Translations under genes and position numbers: made by a program
Notes under the pieces: model-generated
The model's input: only the letters and a program-made list of their open reading frames with translations
What the model was told of the DNA's origin: nothing
Database searches by the model: none
Part shown: piece by piece, positions 8,042-15,819 of the stretch
Layout of the letters: every line of letters begins with the position of its first letter
How positions within the stretch are numbered: the stretch's first letter is position 1
Origin: Chloroflexota bacterium
GTDB taxonomy: Bacteria > Chloroflexota > Anaerolineae > Anaerolineales > E44-bin32
Reading direction: 5' to 3'
Assembly: GCA_024277995.1 (NCBI GenBank)
Contig: JAJRUD010000207.1
Location: forward strand, 1-42,037
Length of the DNA stretch: 42,037 bases

Positions 8042-9301
8042 CTAGCCTCGGCCAAAGAGGCGTGGTCGTCCATCTTCCACCGCTTCCATCTCCGCCTTGG
8101 TCACGAGCCTCTGCTTGATGCTGCCGATCAGATCCAGTATGTGCTTGGCCGGAGGCCGCCCTTTGTCCCCCATGAGCAGCGGCACGCCACGATTGATGGA
8201 AGCAGCCACCACGCGCTCGTCTGCCGGGATCTCGCCTTCAACTGGACGCTTCAGGTTCTCCGAAACCGCCTCCGCTGTTATGCCCGATCGCCGATCCATC
8301 TTATTGAGCACGAAGAATAGTCGCTCCATAGGAAATTCTAGCACGGCCAGCAAGTCGAAAAGCAACCTGGCGTCCTTGATGGACGGGATGTCAGGCGTCG
8401 CGACGGTGATCAGCAGATCCGAGAGATCCAACGCCGCCAGGGCGACATCGTCCATGGTGCTCCCGGTGTCCACAACCACGTAGGCGAAGCGATGCTTGAG
8501 CTCTTCAAGCACCCGGCGCACCTGCTCAGCCCGCACCTCTTCGGCCATCTCCGGGCGCGGCGGCGCCGCCAACACCCTGATGCCGCTCTCGTGGGTCATG
8601 AGCACTTCTTCAATGACCTCGTCATCGAGCTCCTCCGCTCTGGCCGCCAAGTCCACGATGCTGTATTTGACCTGCAGGTTCAAGAAGACCGACACGTCGC
8701 CGAACTGCAGGTTCGTGTCCACCAGGACGGTGGGCGTGTTGTCGGTGTTCAGGCCGATGGCCAGGTTGGTCGCCAGGGTGGTACAGCCCACGCCTCCCTT
8801 TGCGCTGTACACGGTGAGCAGCTTGCCTTCCGGGCGCAAGGGGGCCGTGGCGCCTCCCGGCCCCTGGACGATCATCTGCTGCATGGGAGCGGAGAGCTTC
8901 TCACGCTGCTCCCGCGCCCGCACGGATACCAGGCGGATGGTGGAGATCAATTCGTCGCCCGAGGGGGGCTTGGCGATGAAATCGCGCGCTCCGGCCAGCA
9001 TCGCCCGGCGCATGTAGTCGGCATCGTTCTGCACCGACAGCATGACCACCTGGGCCCAGGGGATGTCCTCCAGCAAGGCTTCCGTCGCGGTGATGCCGTC
9101 CATGTCGGGCATGTTGATGTCCATCAGGACCACATCCGGCCGCGTCTCGCGCGCCATCTGGATGGCTTCTTCGCCCGTGCGGGCTGCACCGACTACTTCA
9201 ATGTCCGCCTCAAACTGCAGGAGCTTGCGAATGTTCTCCCGAGTTTCTGCGATGTCATCGACGATCATCACGCGGATGGATTCTTCCGCGTTCTCGGTCA
9301 T
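8042..9301 (-). CDS. cpaE: CpaE/TadZ-type pilus localisation ATPase with an N-terminal receiver domain
   Basis: 419 residues. Residues 8-125 form a response-regulator receiver domain with a complete phosphorylation site: Asp15/Asp16, Asp61 (LMDINMPDMDG), Ser89, Lys111. Residues 160-400 form a MinD/ParA-like domain starting at YSAKGGVGCTTLATN. The deviant Walker motif keeps the signature Lys168, but the P-loop lysine is Cys173; loss of that lysine is common in TadZ proteins and suggests weak or no ATP hydrolysis. TadZ proteins localise the Tad machine, often at a pole. Because the receiver domain is intact, it could respond to a kinase, and the HK at 10938 is the nearest candidate. It is in the operon between cpaB and cpaF. 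Confidence 0.93.
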   Translation of the reverse strand: MTENAEESIRVMIVDDIAETRENIRKLLQFEADIEVVGAARTGEEAIQMARETRPDVVLMDINMPDMDGITATEALLEDIPWAQVVMLSVQNDADYMRRAMLAGARDFIAKPPSGDELISTIRLVSVRAREQREKLSAPMQQMIVQGPGGATAPLRPEGKLLTVYSAKGGVGCTTLATNLAIGLNTDNTPTVLVDTNLQFGDVSVFLNLQVKYSIVDLAARAEELDDEVIEEVLMTHESGIRVLAAPPRPEMAEEVRAEQVRRVLEELKHRFAYVVVDTGSTMDDVALAALDLSDLLITVATPDIPSIKDARLLFDLLAVLEFPMERLFFVLNKMDRRSGITAEAVSENLKRPVEGEIPADERVVAASINRGVPLLMGDKGRPPAKHILDLIGSIKQRLVTKAEMEAVEDGRPRLFGRG

Positions 9302-9330
9302 GCGCGTCTCCGTCTCATGCGGCCAAGGCG

Positions 9331-10452
9331 CTACGGTGTGGTTGCGGGCTCGACGTCGTTGGGCAGTACCGGCTGAACGGGTGCATCGATTCTGGGTTCG
9401 ATCCCGTACGGCAGCTTGCTGGGTACGGCGATGCCATAGTTCTCTACCAGGTACTGCAAGGTCACGCTGGTCGTCTCGGTGGTCGTACCGTCATCCGGGC
9501 CGCGCAAGGTGAGGATGAGATCCGCCCCGGCCTTCATCGCCCAGTTCAGCGCCAACGCGTCCTGCGGGGAGACGATAAGGGTCACGACGTCAGGCTTTGG
9601 CGGCTCGGGGGGGGCAGCCTGCTGCCCTTCCGGCGGCGGGGCGCCCACGCCCTGCTCCGGCACGGGCACGACCTCGCCCGCCAGTTCTTCCTCCGGCAGG
9701 GGGAAAGTACCCACGTGCAGCACCGTCGCGTTCTCGATCAGGCGCTGTGTGACCAGGCGCGGCCGCTGGCGTTCGGAGGGGACGACGTAGATCAGCTGCT
9801 CGGTCTCCTCGTCGACGATCACCCGCCCCAGGGTATCCACGTCTCCCACATCCACGGGTGAGGTGATGGTGGGCGCGGGGAATTCCTCCGTGCCCCCGGC
9901 ACCCATGATGATCCCCGTTTCGTTGGGCAGGATCGTCTGGAAATCGGGGTCCAGGTCCACCAGGGTCATGGCGATGATCACGTCAACCTGGTCTCCATCG
10001 CGCAGGGCGAAGGCCACTCCCGAGAGCCGCGTCATGGGGATCGAAATGGCGGTGTATCCGGACGGGATGGCGATCGCGGCATCCGATCCGGTCCCGAGCA
10101 GATCTCCGGCCTCTTCGGTGATCATGCCCGTCGTGATAGGGACACCGCGCGCGATGTCCATCCTCGCCCGGCGCCCGATCACCTGTTCCAGATCGGTGAC
10201 CATGGTTTCGACGACGAAATCGGCCGGGAAGGGCGAGAGGATCACGCCGTCAGACGGGATCTCGGCGCCGCGCGAGATGTCCTGCGCGGCGATCACTATC
10301 TGCGCTTCTCCACCCGGGAAAGGCGCGGGCGTTCCCTCTGCTTCCGGCTCCGCTGGCGCGCCTCCCCCAAGACCGCGCAGGAGCAGAAACAGAGCCAGCG
10401 CACCCAGGAGCAGGATGAACGCGAGCAAGATGAGAATGCGGCCGCGGCGCAT
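9331..10452 (-). CDS. cpaB: Flp pilus assembly protein CpaB (RcpC-like)
   Basis: 373 residues. One N-terminal membrane anchor (about 5-26), a Pro/Glu-rich linker, then a SAF domain beginning VIAAQDISRGAEI at about 52-64 and an RcpC/CpaB domain containing VTLIVSPQDALALNWAMKAG. A Pro/Gly/Gln-rich loop lies around 275-305. CpaB-family proteins are extracytoplasmic parts of the Tad machine; in Gram-negatives they work with the secretin. No secretin gene is here, consistent with a single-membrane envelope, so it may contact the cell wall instead. AAGGAGG stands 6 bases before the ATG. First gene after the promoter at 10505-10532. Confidence 0.9.
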   Translation of the reverse strand: MRRGRILILLAFILLLGALALFLLLRGLGGGAPAEPEAEGTPAPFPGGEAQIVIAAQDISRGAEIPSDGVILSPFPADFVVETMVTDLEQVIGRRARMDIARGVPITTGMITEEAGDLLGTGSDAAIAIPSGYTAISIPMTRLSGVAFALRDGDQVDVIIAMTLVDLDPDFQTILPNETGIIMGAGGTEEFPAPTITSPVDVGDVDTLGRVIVDEETEQLIYVVPSERQRPRLVTQRLIENATVLHVGTFPLPEEELAGEVVPVPEQGVGAPPPEGQQAAPPEPPKPDVVTLIVSPQDALALNWAMKAGADLILTLRGPDDGTTTETTSVTLQYLVENYGIAVPSKLPYGIEPRIDAPVQPVLPNDVEPATTP

Positions 10453-10504
10453 ATTGCCTCCTTGTACAGGCCTGTTGAAGCCTATTTTAAGAAACGGTGT
10501 GGCA

Positions 10505-10532
10505 ATGATACCGGTATCAAATCAAATGTCAA
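10505..10532 (-). promoter_or_regulatory. Promoter of the cpaB-tadC operon with an embedded palindrome
   Basis: On the minus strand, a perfect TTGACA at 10532-10527, 16-base spacer, and TATCAT at 10510-10505. A 14-bp perfect palindrome, TGATACCGGTATCA, covers 10506-10519, so it overlaps the -10 box and half the spacer. A protein bound there would block RNA polymerase. The central CG dyad and arm layout resemble LacI-family operators, which is only a resemblance. Predicted transcription start about 10498, 46 bases before the cpaB start. Confidence 0.72.
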
Positions 10533-10575
10533 GCAGGCCCCCAGAGGGCCCTGATTGTCTCGATCTTTCACGCAA

Positions 10576-10604
10576 GGAGCCCTATCTCAGCGCGATAGGG
10601 CTCC
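10576..10604 (-). terminator. Hairpin between flp and cpaB (weak terminator or processing site)
   Basis: Perfect 11-bp inverted repeat, arms 10594-10604 and 10576-10586 with a 7-base loop, 54 bases after the flp stop codon on the minus strand. The bases after it are not a T-run, so it may be a partial terminator or an mRNA-stabilising stem that lets flp be expressed above cpaB and the machine genes. Confidence 0.55.
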
Positions 10605-10657
10605 CGGGTGGTCGGCAGGAGATCAGATCGTGTCGATCGGATCCTGCCACGGCAAGG

Positions 10658-10804
10658 CTAGATGTTGGAGACGATGTTGCTGAACACGTTGCCGATGGCC
10701 GGGCCGAGCAGAGCGAGGATAACGATCACGACGACCGCAACCAAAACAAGGATTAGCGCGTACTCGACCAAACCCTGACCACGTTCCTTCGGTGCGAAGA
10801 GCAT
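10658..10804 (-). CDS. flp: Flp/Tad major pilin, 48 residues
   Basis: Small gene read directly from the sequence: MLFAPKERGQGLVEYALILV (1-20), then a continuous hydrophobic stretch to about residue 40, ending NVFSNIVSNI and TAG. It has the class IVb pilin layout: short basic leader, Gly before the mature end, Glu five residues into the mature form and the adjacent Tyr (the Glu-Tyr motif), then the hydrophobic helix. Cleavage is expected after Gly9, between Gly9 and Gln10, by a CpaA/TadV prepilin peptidase that is not in this window. AAAGGAGGTG at 10811-10820 is a near-perfect ribosome-binding site, fitting an abundant structural protein. It lies upstream of cpaB in the same direction and has its own promoter. 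Confidence 0.92.
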   Translation of the reverse strand: MLFAPKERGQGLVEYALILVLVAVVVIVILALLGPAIGNVFSNIVSNI

Positions 10805-10860
10805 TCGTCTCACCTCCTTTCCTGTGATAGATTCACCTAGCTTGATGCCAGGCTGTATTC

Positions 10861-10890
10861 ATTATAGGCGCTGGTCAGCGCGGGGCACAA
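10861..10890 (-). promoter_or_regulatory. Promoter of flp
   Basis: Minus strand: perfect TATAAT at 10866-10861, 18-base spacer, weak -35 TTGTGC at 10890-10885. The spacer contains the inverted repeat GCGCTG-2-CAGCGC (10868-10881). A weak -35 beside a perfect -10 suggests an activated promoter; two copies of ATTAAGTAC lie just upstream (separate entry). Confidence 0.6.
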
Positions 10891-10908
10891 TAGGACCTCT
10901 TTCCGATA

Positions 10909-10942
10909 GTACTTAATAGCTATCTGCCCCTTGGTACTTAAT
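10909..10942 (-). promoter_or_regulatory. Pair of 9-bp direct repeats upstream of the flp promoter
   Basis: GTACTTAAT occurs at 10909-10917 and 10934-10942 (ATTAAGTAC on the minus strand), 25 bp apart. The palindrome ATAGCTAT (10916-10923) lies next to the inner copy. The outer copy includes the stop codon of the histidine kinase gene. Their place about 20-50 bp upstream of the flp -35 suits an activator site, possibly for the regulator encoded at 12012-12704. That link is inferred. Confidence 0.4.
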
Positions 10943-11999
10943 CGCCGCTGGGGATGGCAAAGGCGATGCGGGTCCCACCTTCCTCCTGGCTGTCGATCTC
11001 CAGCTCCCCGCCCATCTTGGCTATGCGATCCTGCAATATGATCAGGCCACGCCCCGGCGGCGGGTCCGACTTGAGGATGGCCGGGTCAAAGCCGCGGCCG
11101 TTATCCTCGACGACGACGCGCACCTGGTGCTCGTCCATGTCCAGCATGACCTTGGCCTGCGTGGCCTGGGCATGATCGCGCACGTTCCCCAACAACTCCT
11201 GAATGGCCCGGAAGACCATCACCTCACGGTGGGCCTCCAGCCTGCGTTCGCTACCCGTGGCCACCAGGCTCACATCGAGACCCGTCTTGTCTTTGAAGGC
11301 CTCGGTGTACCGGCGCACAGTGGGCACCAAGCCCAGATCGTCTAGCATCATTGGGCGCAGGTCAAAGATGAAGTCACGGACCTGGGAAAAGGTTGAGGCC
11401 GCAGCTTCTTTCAGGTTCGCCAGCTCTTCACGGGCCCGCTCGGGGTCGGTGTCGAACAATCGCATGGCGATCTCCGCCTGGAGGATGAAGTTCGATAATG
11501 CCTGTGCGGGGCCATCGTGGATCTGGCGCGAGATTTTCCGCCGTTCCTCCTCCTGCGCCTCGATCACGTCCTCGATCCCCGTCTCGATGAACCTCTCATC
11601 CTCCTCATCTGCAATTTCCAGCGAAGGCCCCCCCTCCAGCAATTGCAGCGTGCGCCGGATGAAGCTCGCATGGCGTTCCAGATTCGCCTTGTCGCTCTCC
11701 AGCTTTTCCAGTTGGCCACGCATGGTGAAAAGCCGCTGCTGCGCGTCCTGCGCGGCCTCATACGTGGCGCGGATGTCTTCACGCGGCACCGTGTCAAAGT
11801 TGGCCTGCAGCTGATGCAGTTCCACCGTGATGGCCGCGTTGCGCTGCGTGAGCTTGTCGACCTCCCCCTGGCTTTGCTCCACGAGCATGGTGATCTCATT
11901 CAGTTTGCGCTGGACCTCTTCGAGCTCCTCGCGCGCGGCCCGCACAAAGGCTTCCAGAGGACTGAGCACCGGTTCCTGGGGGATTTCCACCTCTGTCAT
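10938..11999 (-). CDS. Cytosolic DegS-like sensor histidine kinase
   Basis: 353 residues without membrane segments. Residues about 20-122 are a long coiled coil (heptad Leu/Ala/Gln-rich), as in DegS. The HisKA_3 dimerisation domain has the H-box EEERRKISRQIHDGPAQALS with His161; the ATPase domain has QELLGNVRDHA at 267-277, DNGRGF at 299-304, and PGRGLIILQDRI. It should autophosphorylate at His161 and transfer to the regulator encoded 12 bases upstream. The signal is unknown and must be cytoplasmic or delivered by a partner. GAGAGGTG precedes the ATG. The gene ends 133 bases before flp, with no terminator seen. Confidence 0.92.
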   Translation of the reverse strand: MTEVEIPQEPVLSPLEAFVRAAREELEEVQRKLNEITMLVEQSQGEVDKLTQRNAAITVELHQLQANFDTVPREDIRATYEAAQDAQQRLFTMRGQLEKLESDKANLERHASFIRRTLQLLEGGPSLEIADEEDERFIETGIEDVIEAQEEERRKISRQIHDGPAQALSNFILQAEIAMRLFDTDPERAREELANLKEAAASTFSQVRDFIFDLRPMMLDDLGLVPTVRRYTEAFKDKTGLDVSLVATGSERRLEAHREVMVFRAIQELLGNVRDHAQATQAKVMLDMDEHQVRVVVEDNGRGFDPAILKSDPPPGRGLIILQDRIAKMGGELEIDSQEEGGTRIAFAIPSGD

Positions 12000-12011
12000 C
12001 GCACCTCTCCG

Positions 12012-12704
12012 CTATTTCCGCGTATCTTGGAGACGAACCCAGCCATGGCGCAGGGCGTAGACCGCGGCCTGGGTGCGATCTTCAACGTCCAGCTTATGCA
12101 GAATGGATGTCATGTGGTTCTTTACAGTCTGATGGCTGATGCCAAGGCGCGAGGCGATCTCCTTGTTGCTCATGCCGCGCGTCACGTACTGCAGGATCTC
12201 CATCTCGCGCGGCGAAAGGGGCGTATAGGCCTCCACGTCACCATCCAGGTGCGGCCGGCGTACCGTCTCTACACCTCGCTCCAGCCATTCGTCCAGGCCA
12301 TCGCGGTCGAAGACTTGATCGCCCACCACATAGAAGCCGCGCGCAACGTGGCGGATAACGTCCACCAGCTTGCCCGGCTCGACGTCCTTGGAGCAATAGG
12401 CCGAAGCCCCTGCGCGGAACGCGTGCAGCACCTGCTCGACGTCGTCGTAGGCCGTGAGCAACACCACGCCCGTCCCGAGCCGTTCGCCGATCAGGCGCCG
12501 CGTGACCTGCATGCCGTTCAGTCCAGGCAAATTGATGTCGATCAGCGCCACTTTCGGCCGATGTTCGCGCACCAGGCTCAAGACCTGCTCACCGCTTGTG
12601 GCCTCCGCGAGCACCTGGATGTCCTGCTCGCCGTCGAGCACATTGCGCACGCCCTCGCGGAAGAGTGGATGGTCGTCAACGATGATCACACCAATAGTTT
12701 CCAT
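12012..12704 (-). CDS. LuxR/NarL-family response regulator
   Basis: 230 residues from the ATG at 12704 (METIGVIIVDDHPLF) with GGGGGAA upstream. The open frame extends to 12770 but crosses its own promoter, so the longer start is rejected. The receiver domain is complete: Asp10, Asp11, phospho-acceptor Asp56 in LIDINLPG, Thr84, Lys106. The C-terminal LuxR helix-turn-helix is at about 160-225 (LSPREMEILQYVTRG, NKEIASRLGISHQTVKNHM). Cognate partner of the adjacent kinase. The position directly upstream of flp and the Tad operon makes these genes its likely targets. Confidence 0.93.
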   Translation of the reverse strand: METIGVIIVDDHPLFREGVRNVLDGEQDIQVLAEATSGEQVLSLVREHRPKVALIDINLPGLNGMQVTRRLIGERLGTGVVLLTAYDDVEQVLHAFRAGASAYCSKDVEPGKLVDVIRHVARGFYVVGDQVFDRDGLDEWLERGVETVRRPHLDGDVEAYTPLSPREMEILQYVTRGMSNKEIASRLGISHQTVKNHMTSILHKLDVEDRTQAAVYALRHGWVRLQDTRK

Positions 12705-12734
12705 TAATTCCCCCGCCAGACCACAATCGGCGCG

Positions 12735-12762
12735 AGTATAGCACAGAGCCATTTCAGGGCAA
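12735..12762 (-). promoter_or_regulatory. Promoter of the response regulator/kinase pair
   Basis: Minus strand: TTGCCC at 12762-12757, 16-base spacer, TATACT at 12740-12735 with an upstream TG (extended -10, TGCTATACT). Predicted start near 12728, leader about 24 bases. The -35 lies 5 bases past the stop codon of the preceding glycosyltransferase gene, so there is no room for a terminator between them. Confidence 0.65.
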
Positions 12763-12766
12763 ACAC

Positions 12767-14248
12767 TCACCGCCAGCGGTAGACCACCATGTTCTCACCG
12801 CCCGCTCGCGGGCTGAATTCGCCCCCGGTCGTGTAGAGCAACCGCCCGCGGCGAACGAGCTGCGGGTACCATCCCGGGAAGGTTACCAGGAAATCGGCAC
12901 CTTGTGTATCCAAATACACCTCCAACGCCTTTTCGTCTCGCAAGAAGGGGATTACCTCCACCGAAATCAACCCCGCCAGATCCAGCAACCGCCGATCCGA
13001 ATAGTAGCCCAGGGCCCCGATGTCGTGCGCGGCGACCAACGAATCCGGCGGTGTGTTTTCGGCGACCCAGCGCGCCGTGCGCACCATTTCGGTCTCGATG
13101 ATCGCCACATCCCTGGCATACGCCCCCGCCCCCAACCCCAGGAAGGCCACCCCCACTACGCCGACTGTGATCAGCCAGGCGCGCGAGAGGACGCGGCGCA
13201 GTGTGGCGCGATGACCGGGTCGAACCCATCCGGCCAACCCTTCCCATCCCAGAACCAGCAGCACGGGGATCGTGGGCATGGCATAGCGGCCGTGTTGGTA
13301 CGTCACCGGCAGACGAGCGGCATAGAGCACCAAGTAGGCCAGCACCCAAATGAGAGGAGCCAGACGGGCCCATTCCCGGCGACGAACCGTGCGGGCGACG
13401 CTCAGCAGAACACCGGGAAGCAGCACCGCGCCGACTCCCACCAAGGGCAGTTTCAATTGATCCAGCAGGCGACCGGCGATGGGAAGCGATCGCAGGATGG
13501 CGTACTCCGCCTGCTTCGCGTAGAAGGTGCTCGGCCACCAGGCGCCGGCGAAGTTCTCGTTGAAAGCCAGATAGAGCGCGGTGGGAACGAGGAGCCCCAG
13601 GGACAGGCTCAATGCATCGCGCCTGATGGAAGCCCACTTCCCCCGCGCCGACCATCCCATGACCCAACACACCGGGAGCAGCAAGGTCAGAGCGTCCGGC
13701 CGCAGCCAGCTCCCGAGACCGATGACCAGTCCGAACCGGGTCCAGGCTCTGCGGTTGGCGCCGTCCAACCATAAGAATACCAGGACGGGCAGCACGGAGA
13801 TGGCCATCGTCTCCATGCCGGAAAGGGCAGCCCAGAGCATGTGCCACTCCGTCACCACCAGGACGCCCGCCCAGAGGGCCCAGGATCCCGCCTGCGGATT
13901 GCGCTCGCGGAACCAGCGGCAAGCCAGCCAGCCGCCCGCGGCCAAAAAGAGGAGCCCGAGGCCGAAGGCCCAGGCGAGTGGGCCAATCCGCAGTGCGTAG
14001 CCGAGGGCCAGCAGTCCCGACCAGAGCGGGGCCGTGGAGCCGCCGCTGGGCTCGCCGGGAATGAAAGCCCATTCACCGCTCAGGGCCAGGTTCCGGGCAT
14101 AGGTTTGGTGTATCCACGCGTCGTCGAGGGGAAAGCCCAACCCATAGGTCCTGGCGCTGAGCAGGAAGTACGCGCTCGCGCCGATGATGGCCAGGGCCAT
14201 GAAGATGAACAGCTCTCCCGGCCGCGACCATCGCGCTGCTTGCCTCAT
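12767..14248 (-). CDS. GT-C-type membrane glycosyltransferase (protein A of the cluster)
   Basis: 493 residues, about 10-12 membrane segments. The first extracytoplasmic loop has FPLDDAWIHQTYARNLA with an acidic pair of the kind that acts as catalytic base in GT-C enzymes, followed by PGEPSGGSTAPLWSG. A soluble C-terminal tail carries HDIGALGYYSDRRLLDLAGL. The same pattern (DDAxIxxxYARNL, PGE, TxPLxS, DVGALGYF) occurs in the plus-strand protein at 26302-27849, so the two are paralogues. Predicted to transfer a sugar from a polyprenyl-phosphate donor outside the membrane; donor and acceptor unknown. Its ATG overlaps the stop of the preceding gene as ATGA. Last gene of the cluster. Confidence 0.85.
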   Translation of the reverse strand: MRQAARWSRPGELFIFMALAIIGASAYFLLSARTYGLGFPLDDAWIHQTYARNLALSGEWAFIPGEPSGGSTAPLWSGLLALGYALRIGPLAWAFGLGLLFLAAGGWLACRWFRERNPQAGSWALWAGVLVVTEWHMLWAALSGMETMAISVLPVLVFLWLDGANRRAWTRFGLVIGLGSWLRPDALTLLLPVCWVMGWSARGKWASIRRDALSLSLGLLVPTALYLAFNENFAGAWWPSTFYAKQAEYAILRSLPIAGRLLDQLKLPLVGVGAVLLPGVLLSVARTVRRREWARLAPLIWVLAYLVLYAARLPVTYQHGRYAMPTIPVLLVLGWEGLAGWVRPGHRATLRRVLSRAWLITVGVVGVAFLGLGAGAYARDVAIIETEMVRTARWVAENTPPDSLVAAHDIGALGYYSDRRLLDLAGLISVEVIPFLRDEKALEVYLDTQGADFLVTFPGWYPQLVRRGRLLYTTGGEFSPRAGGENMVVYRWR

Positions 14249-15819
14249 GGCCCGGCCTCGGAGGTCACCCGCAACAGGTAGATCGGCGCCCCATCAGCAG
14301 CCTCCACCTGGGCGACCAGCGTCAGCCAGGGTGTTCCCTGCGGGTCCTGATAGAGGCCATCCAGGCCCTGCGGGTGGTTGCGTTCCAGGACCACCCAGCG
14401 CACTCCGTAGCGCTGGACGACGCTGTGCAGCGCCTCCTGGCCACCTTGCGGGATGACCACAGCGCCGATCGAGGCGGCGGCGTAGAAGCCCGGCGGGTTG
14501 TTGATGGCGACGATGCCCACCTGCGGGGCCAGGGCACGCAGCCGCTCGCCCACCTCCCGATACGTGCGAAAGCTCGCCGTCCAGGCCGGGCGCATGCCGT
14601 CATGGCCCACAACCTTCGACCAGAAGAGTCCCACTGTCAGGATCAAGGTCAACGCCAGCGCTCCGGCCTGAAGGACGCGTGCGGCTTGCGGCAACCGCCA
14701 CCCGCGCTGTTTTGCCGCCCAGTGGATGGCATCGTCCAGCCCCAGGGCTGCCAACGCCCACAACGCCGGCATCAGCGCCGCGCCGGAATGGAAGAATCCG
14801 CCGCGGGCGCCGGGATAGGGGAAGAACATGGTCATCACGATGAGCAGCAGGGCAAGATACAGCATCGTCAGGCGCGTCGCATGATGAGACCGCCTGCGCC
14901 AAGCAGCCATAGCCATGAGCGGTGCCAGGAAGACCAGGCCGTTCACGGCCAGCAAGGTGCTGAAGTTGCTGCGCAGGGCCATGAGCCAGGCACGCGACCA
15001 GGCCTGCGGACCGGCTGCCAACCAGCGGCCCATGCTCAGGCGATCCGCCGGGTAGGTGAACAGATCATCGTATGCCAGCAGCCACAGGGTGCGGCTTCCC
15101 GCCGTTGGAAGAGGGGCCCCAGTCAGGGCCAGGTTGCGCACCGCCCATGGAAGCATGACCGCCGCGTAGCCCAAGACCAGCCCGCCCAGGCTTGAGAGGA
15201 TCCGCTCCCTCCCAACGCCAGCCACCACCAGCAGCAACGGCACGAGCAGCAGGATCCCGTCTGCCCGCGTGAGATGGGCCAGCCCCACCAGGGCCCCCGC
15301 GGCGGCCAGGCGCGATGGCGTCGGCGCATCCTGCGCGCGCAGCGCCAGCAAGAGGGCAATGCTCCCCAAGAACGCGAACGGTGTGAAGGTCTCTGTCGTC
15401 AGGAAAAAGGCGAGATAGAAACCGGGGAAAGTGGCCAGGAAAGCCGCCCGCAGTGTCTGCCCCCGTGATGCGCCCAGGCGCCGTGCCCAGGCGCCGGCCA
15501 GCAGGGGAAGCCCGGCCGCCATCAAGACGAAGGGAAGTTGGGCCTGCCGGAAGCCCGTGCCGGCAAGCTTCATGGGCAGCGCCGCGATCAAGCTGGTCAG
15601 CGGCATCCAGTAGAGATGCGAAGGATGCGGCAACCCTTCGGGGTCATCGAGGTAATTCCACAGGTACGGCTCCTGGAACCCGCGCCCCTCCGCCAGCTCC
15701 ACCGCGGTGGTGAAGTAGTACTCGGCGTCCATATAGCCGGGAACGGACACCAGCGACGCGGCCAGAGTCATCGGGATGAGGCCCAGCAGGTACAGGACGA
15801 TCCAGTCTCGTCGACGCAC
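14245..15819 (-). CDS. GT-C-type membrane glycosyltransferase-like protein (B)
   Basis: 524 residues from a GTG at 15819 that shares a base with the previous gene's TAG (TAGTG); AGGGTG lies upstream. The open frame to 15903 lies inside the upstream gene and is not used. The N-terminal membrane segment is followed by an outside loop with GYMDAEYYFTTAVELAEGRG, carrying an acidic pair in the GT-C position, then about ten hydrophobic segments and a soluble C-terminal domain (from about 440: VVIPQGGQEALHSVVQRYG). Similar in build to family-39-like transferases. Translational coupling with its neighbours suggests a shared pathway. Specific sugar unknown. Confidence 0.82.
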   Translation of the reverse strand: MRRRDWIVLYLLGLIPMTLAASLVSVPGYMDAEYYFTTAVELAEGRGFQEPYLWNYLDDPEGLPHPSHLYWMPLTSLIAALPMKLAGTGFRQAQLPFVLMAAGLPLLAGAWARRLGASRGQTLRAAFLATFPGFYLAFFLTTETFTPFAFLGSIALLLALRAQDAPTPSRLAAAGALVGLAHLTRADGILLLVPLLLVVAGVGRERILSSLGGLVLGYAAVMLPWAVRNLALTGAPLPTAGSRTLWLLAYDDLFTYPADRLSMGRWLAAGPQAWSRAWLMALRSNFSTLLAVNGLVFLAPLMAMAAWRRRSHHATRLTMLYLALLLIVMTMFFPYPGARGGFFHSGAALMPALWALAALGLDDAIHWAAKQRGWRLPQAARVLQAGALALTLILTVGLFWSKVVGHDGMRPAWTASFRTYREVGERLRALAPQVGIVAINNPPGFYAAASIGAVVIPQGGQEALHSVVQRYGVRWVVLERNHPQGLDGLYQDPQGTPWLTLVAQVEAADGAPIYLLRVTSEAGP

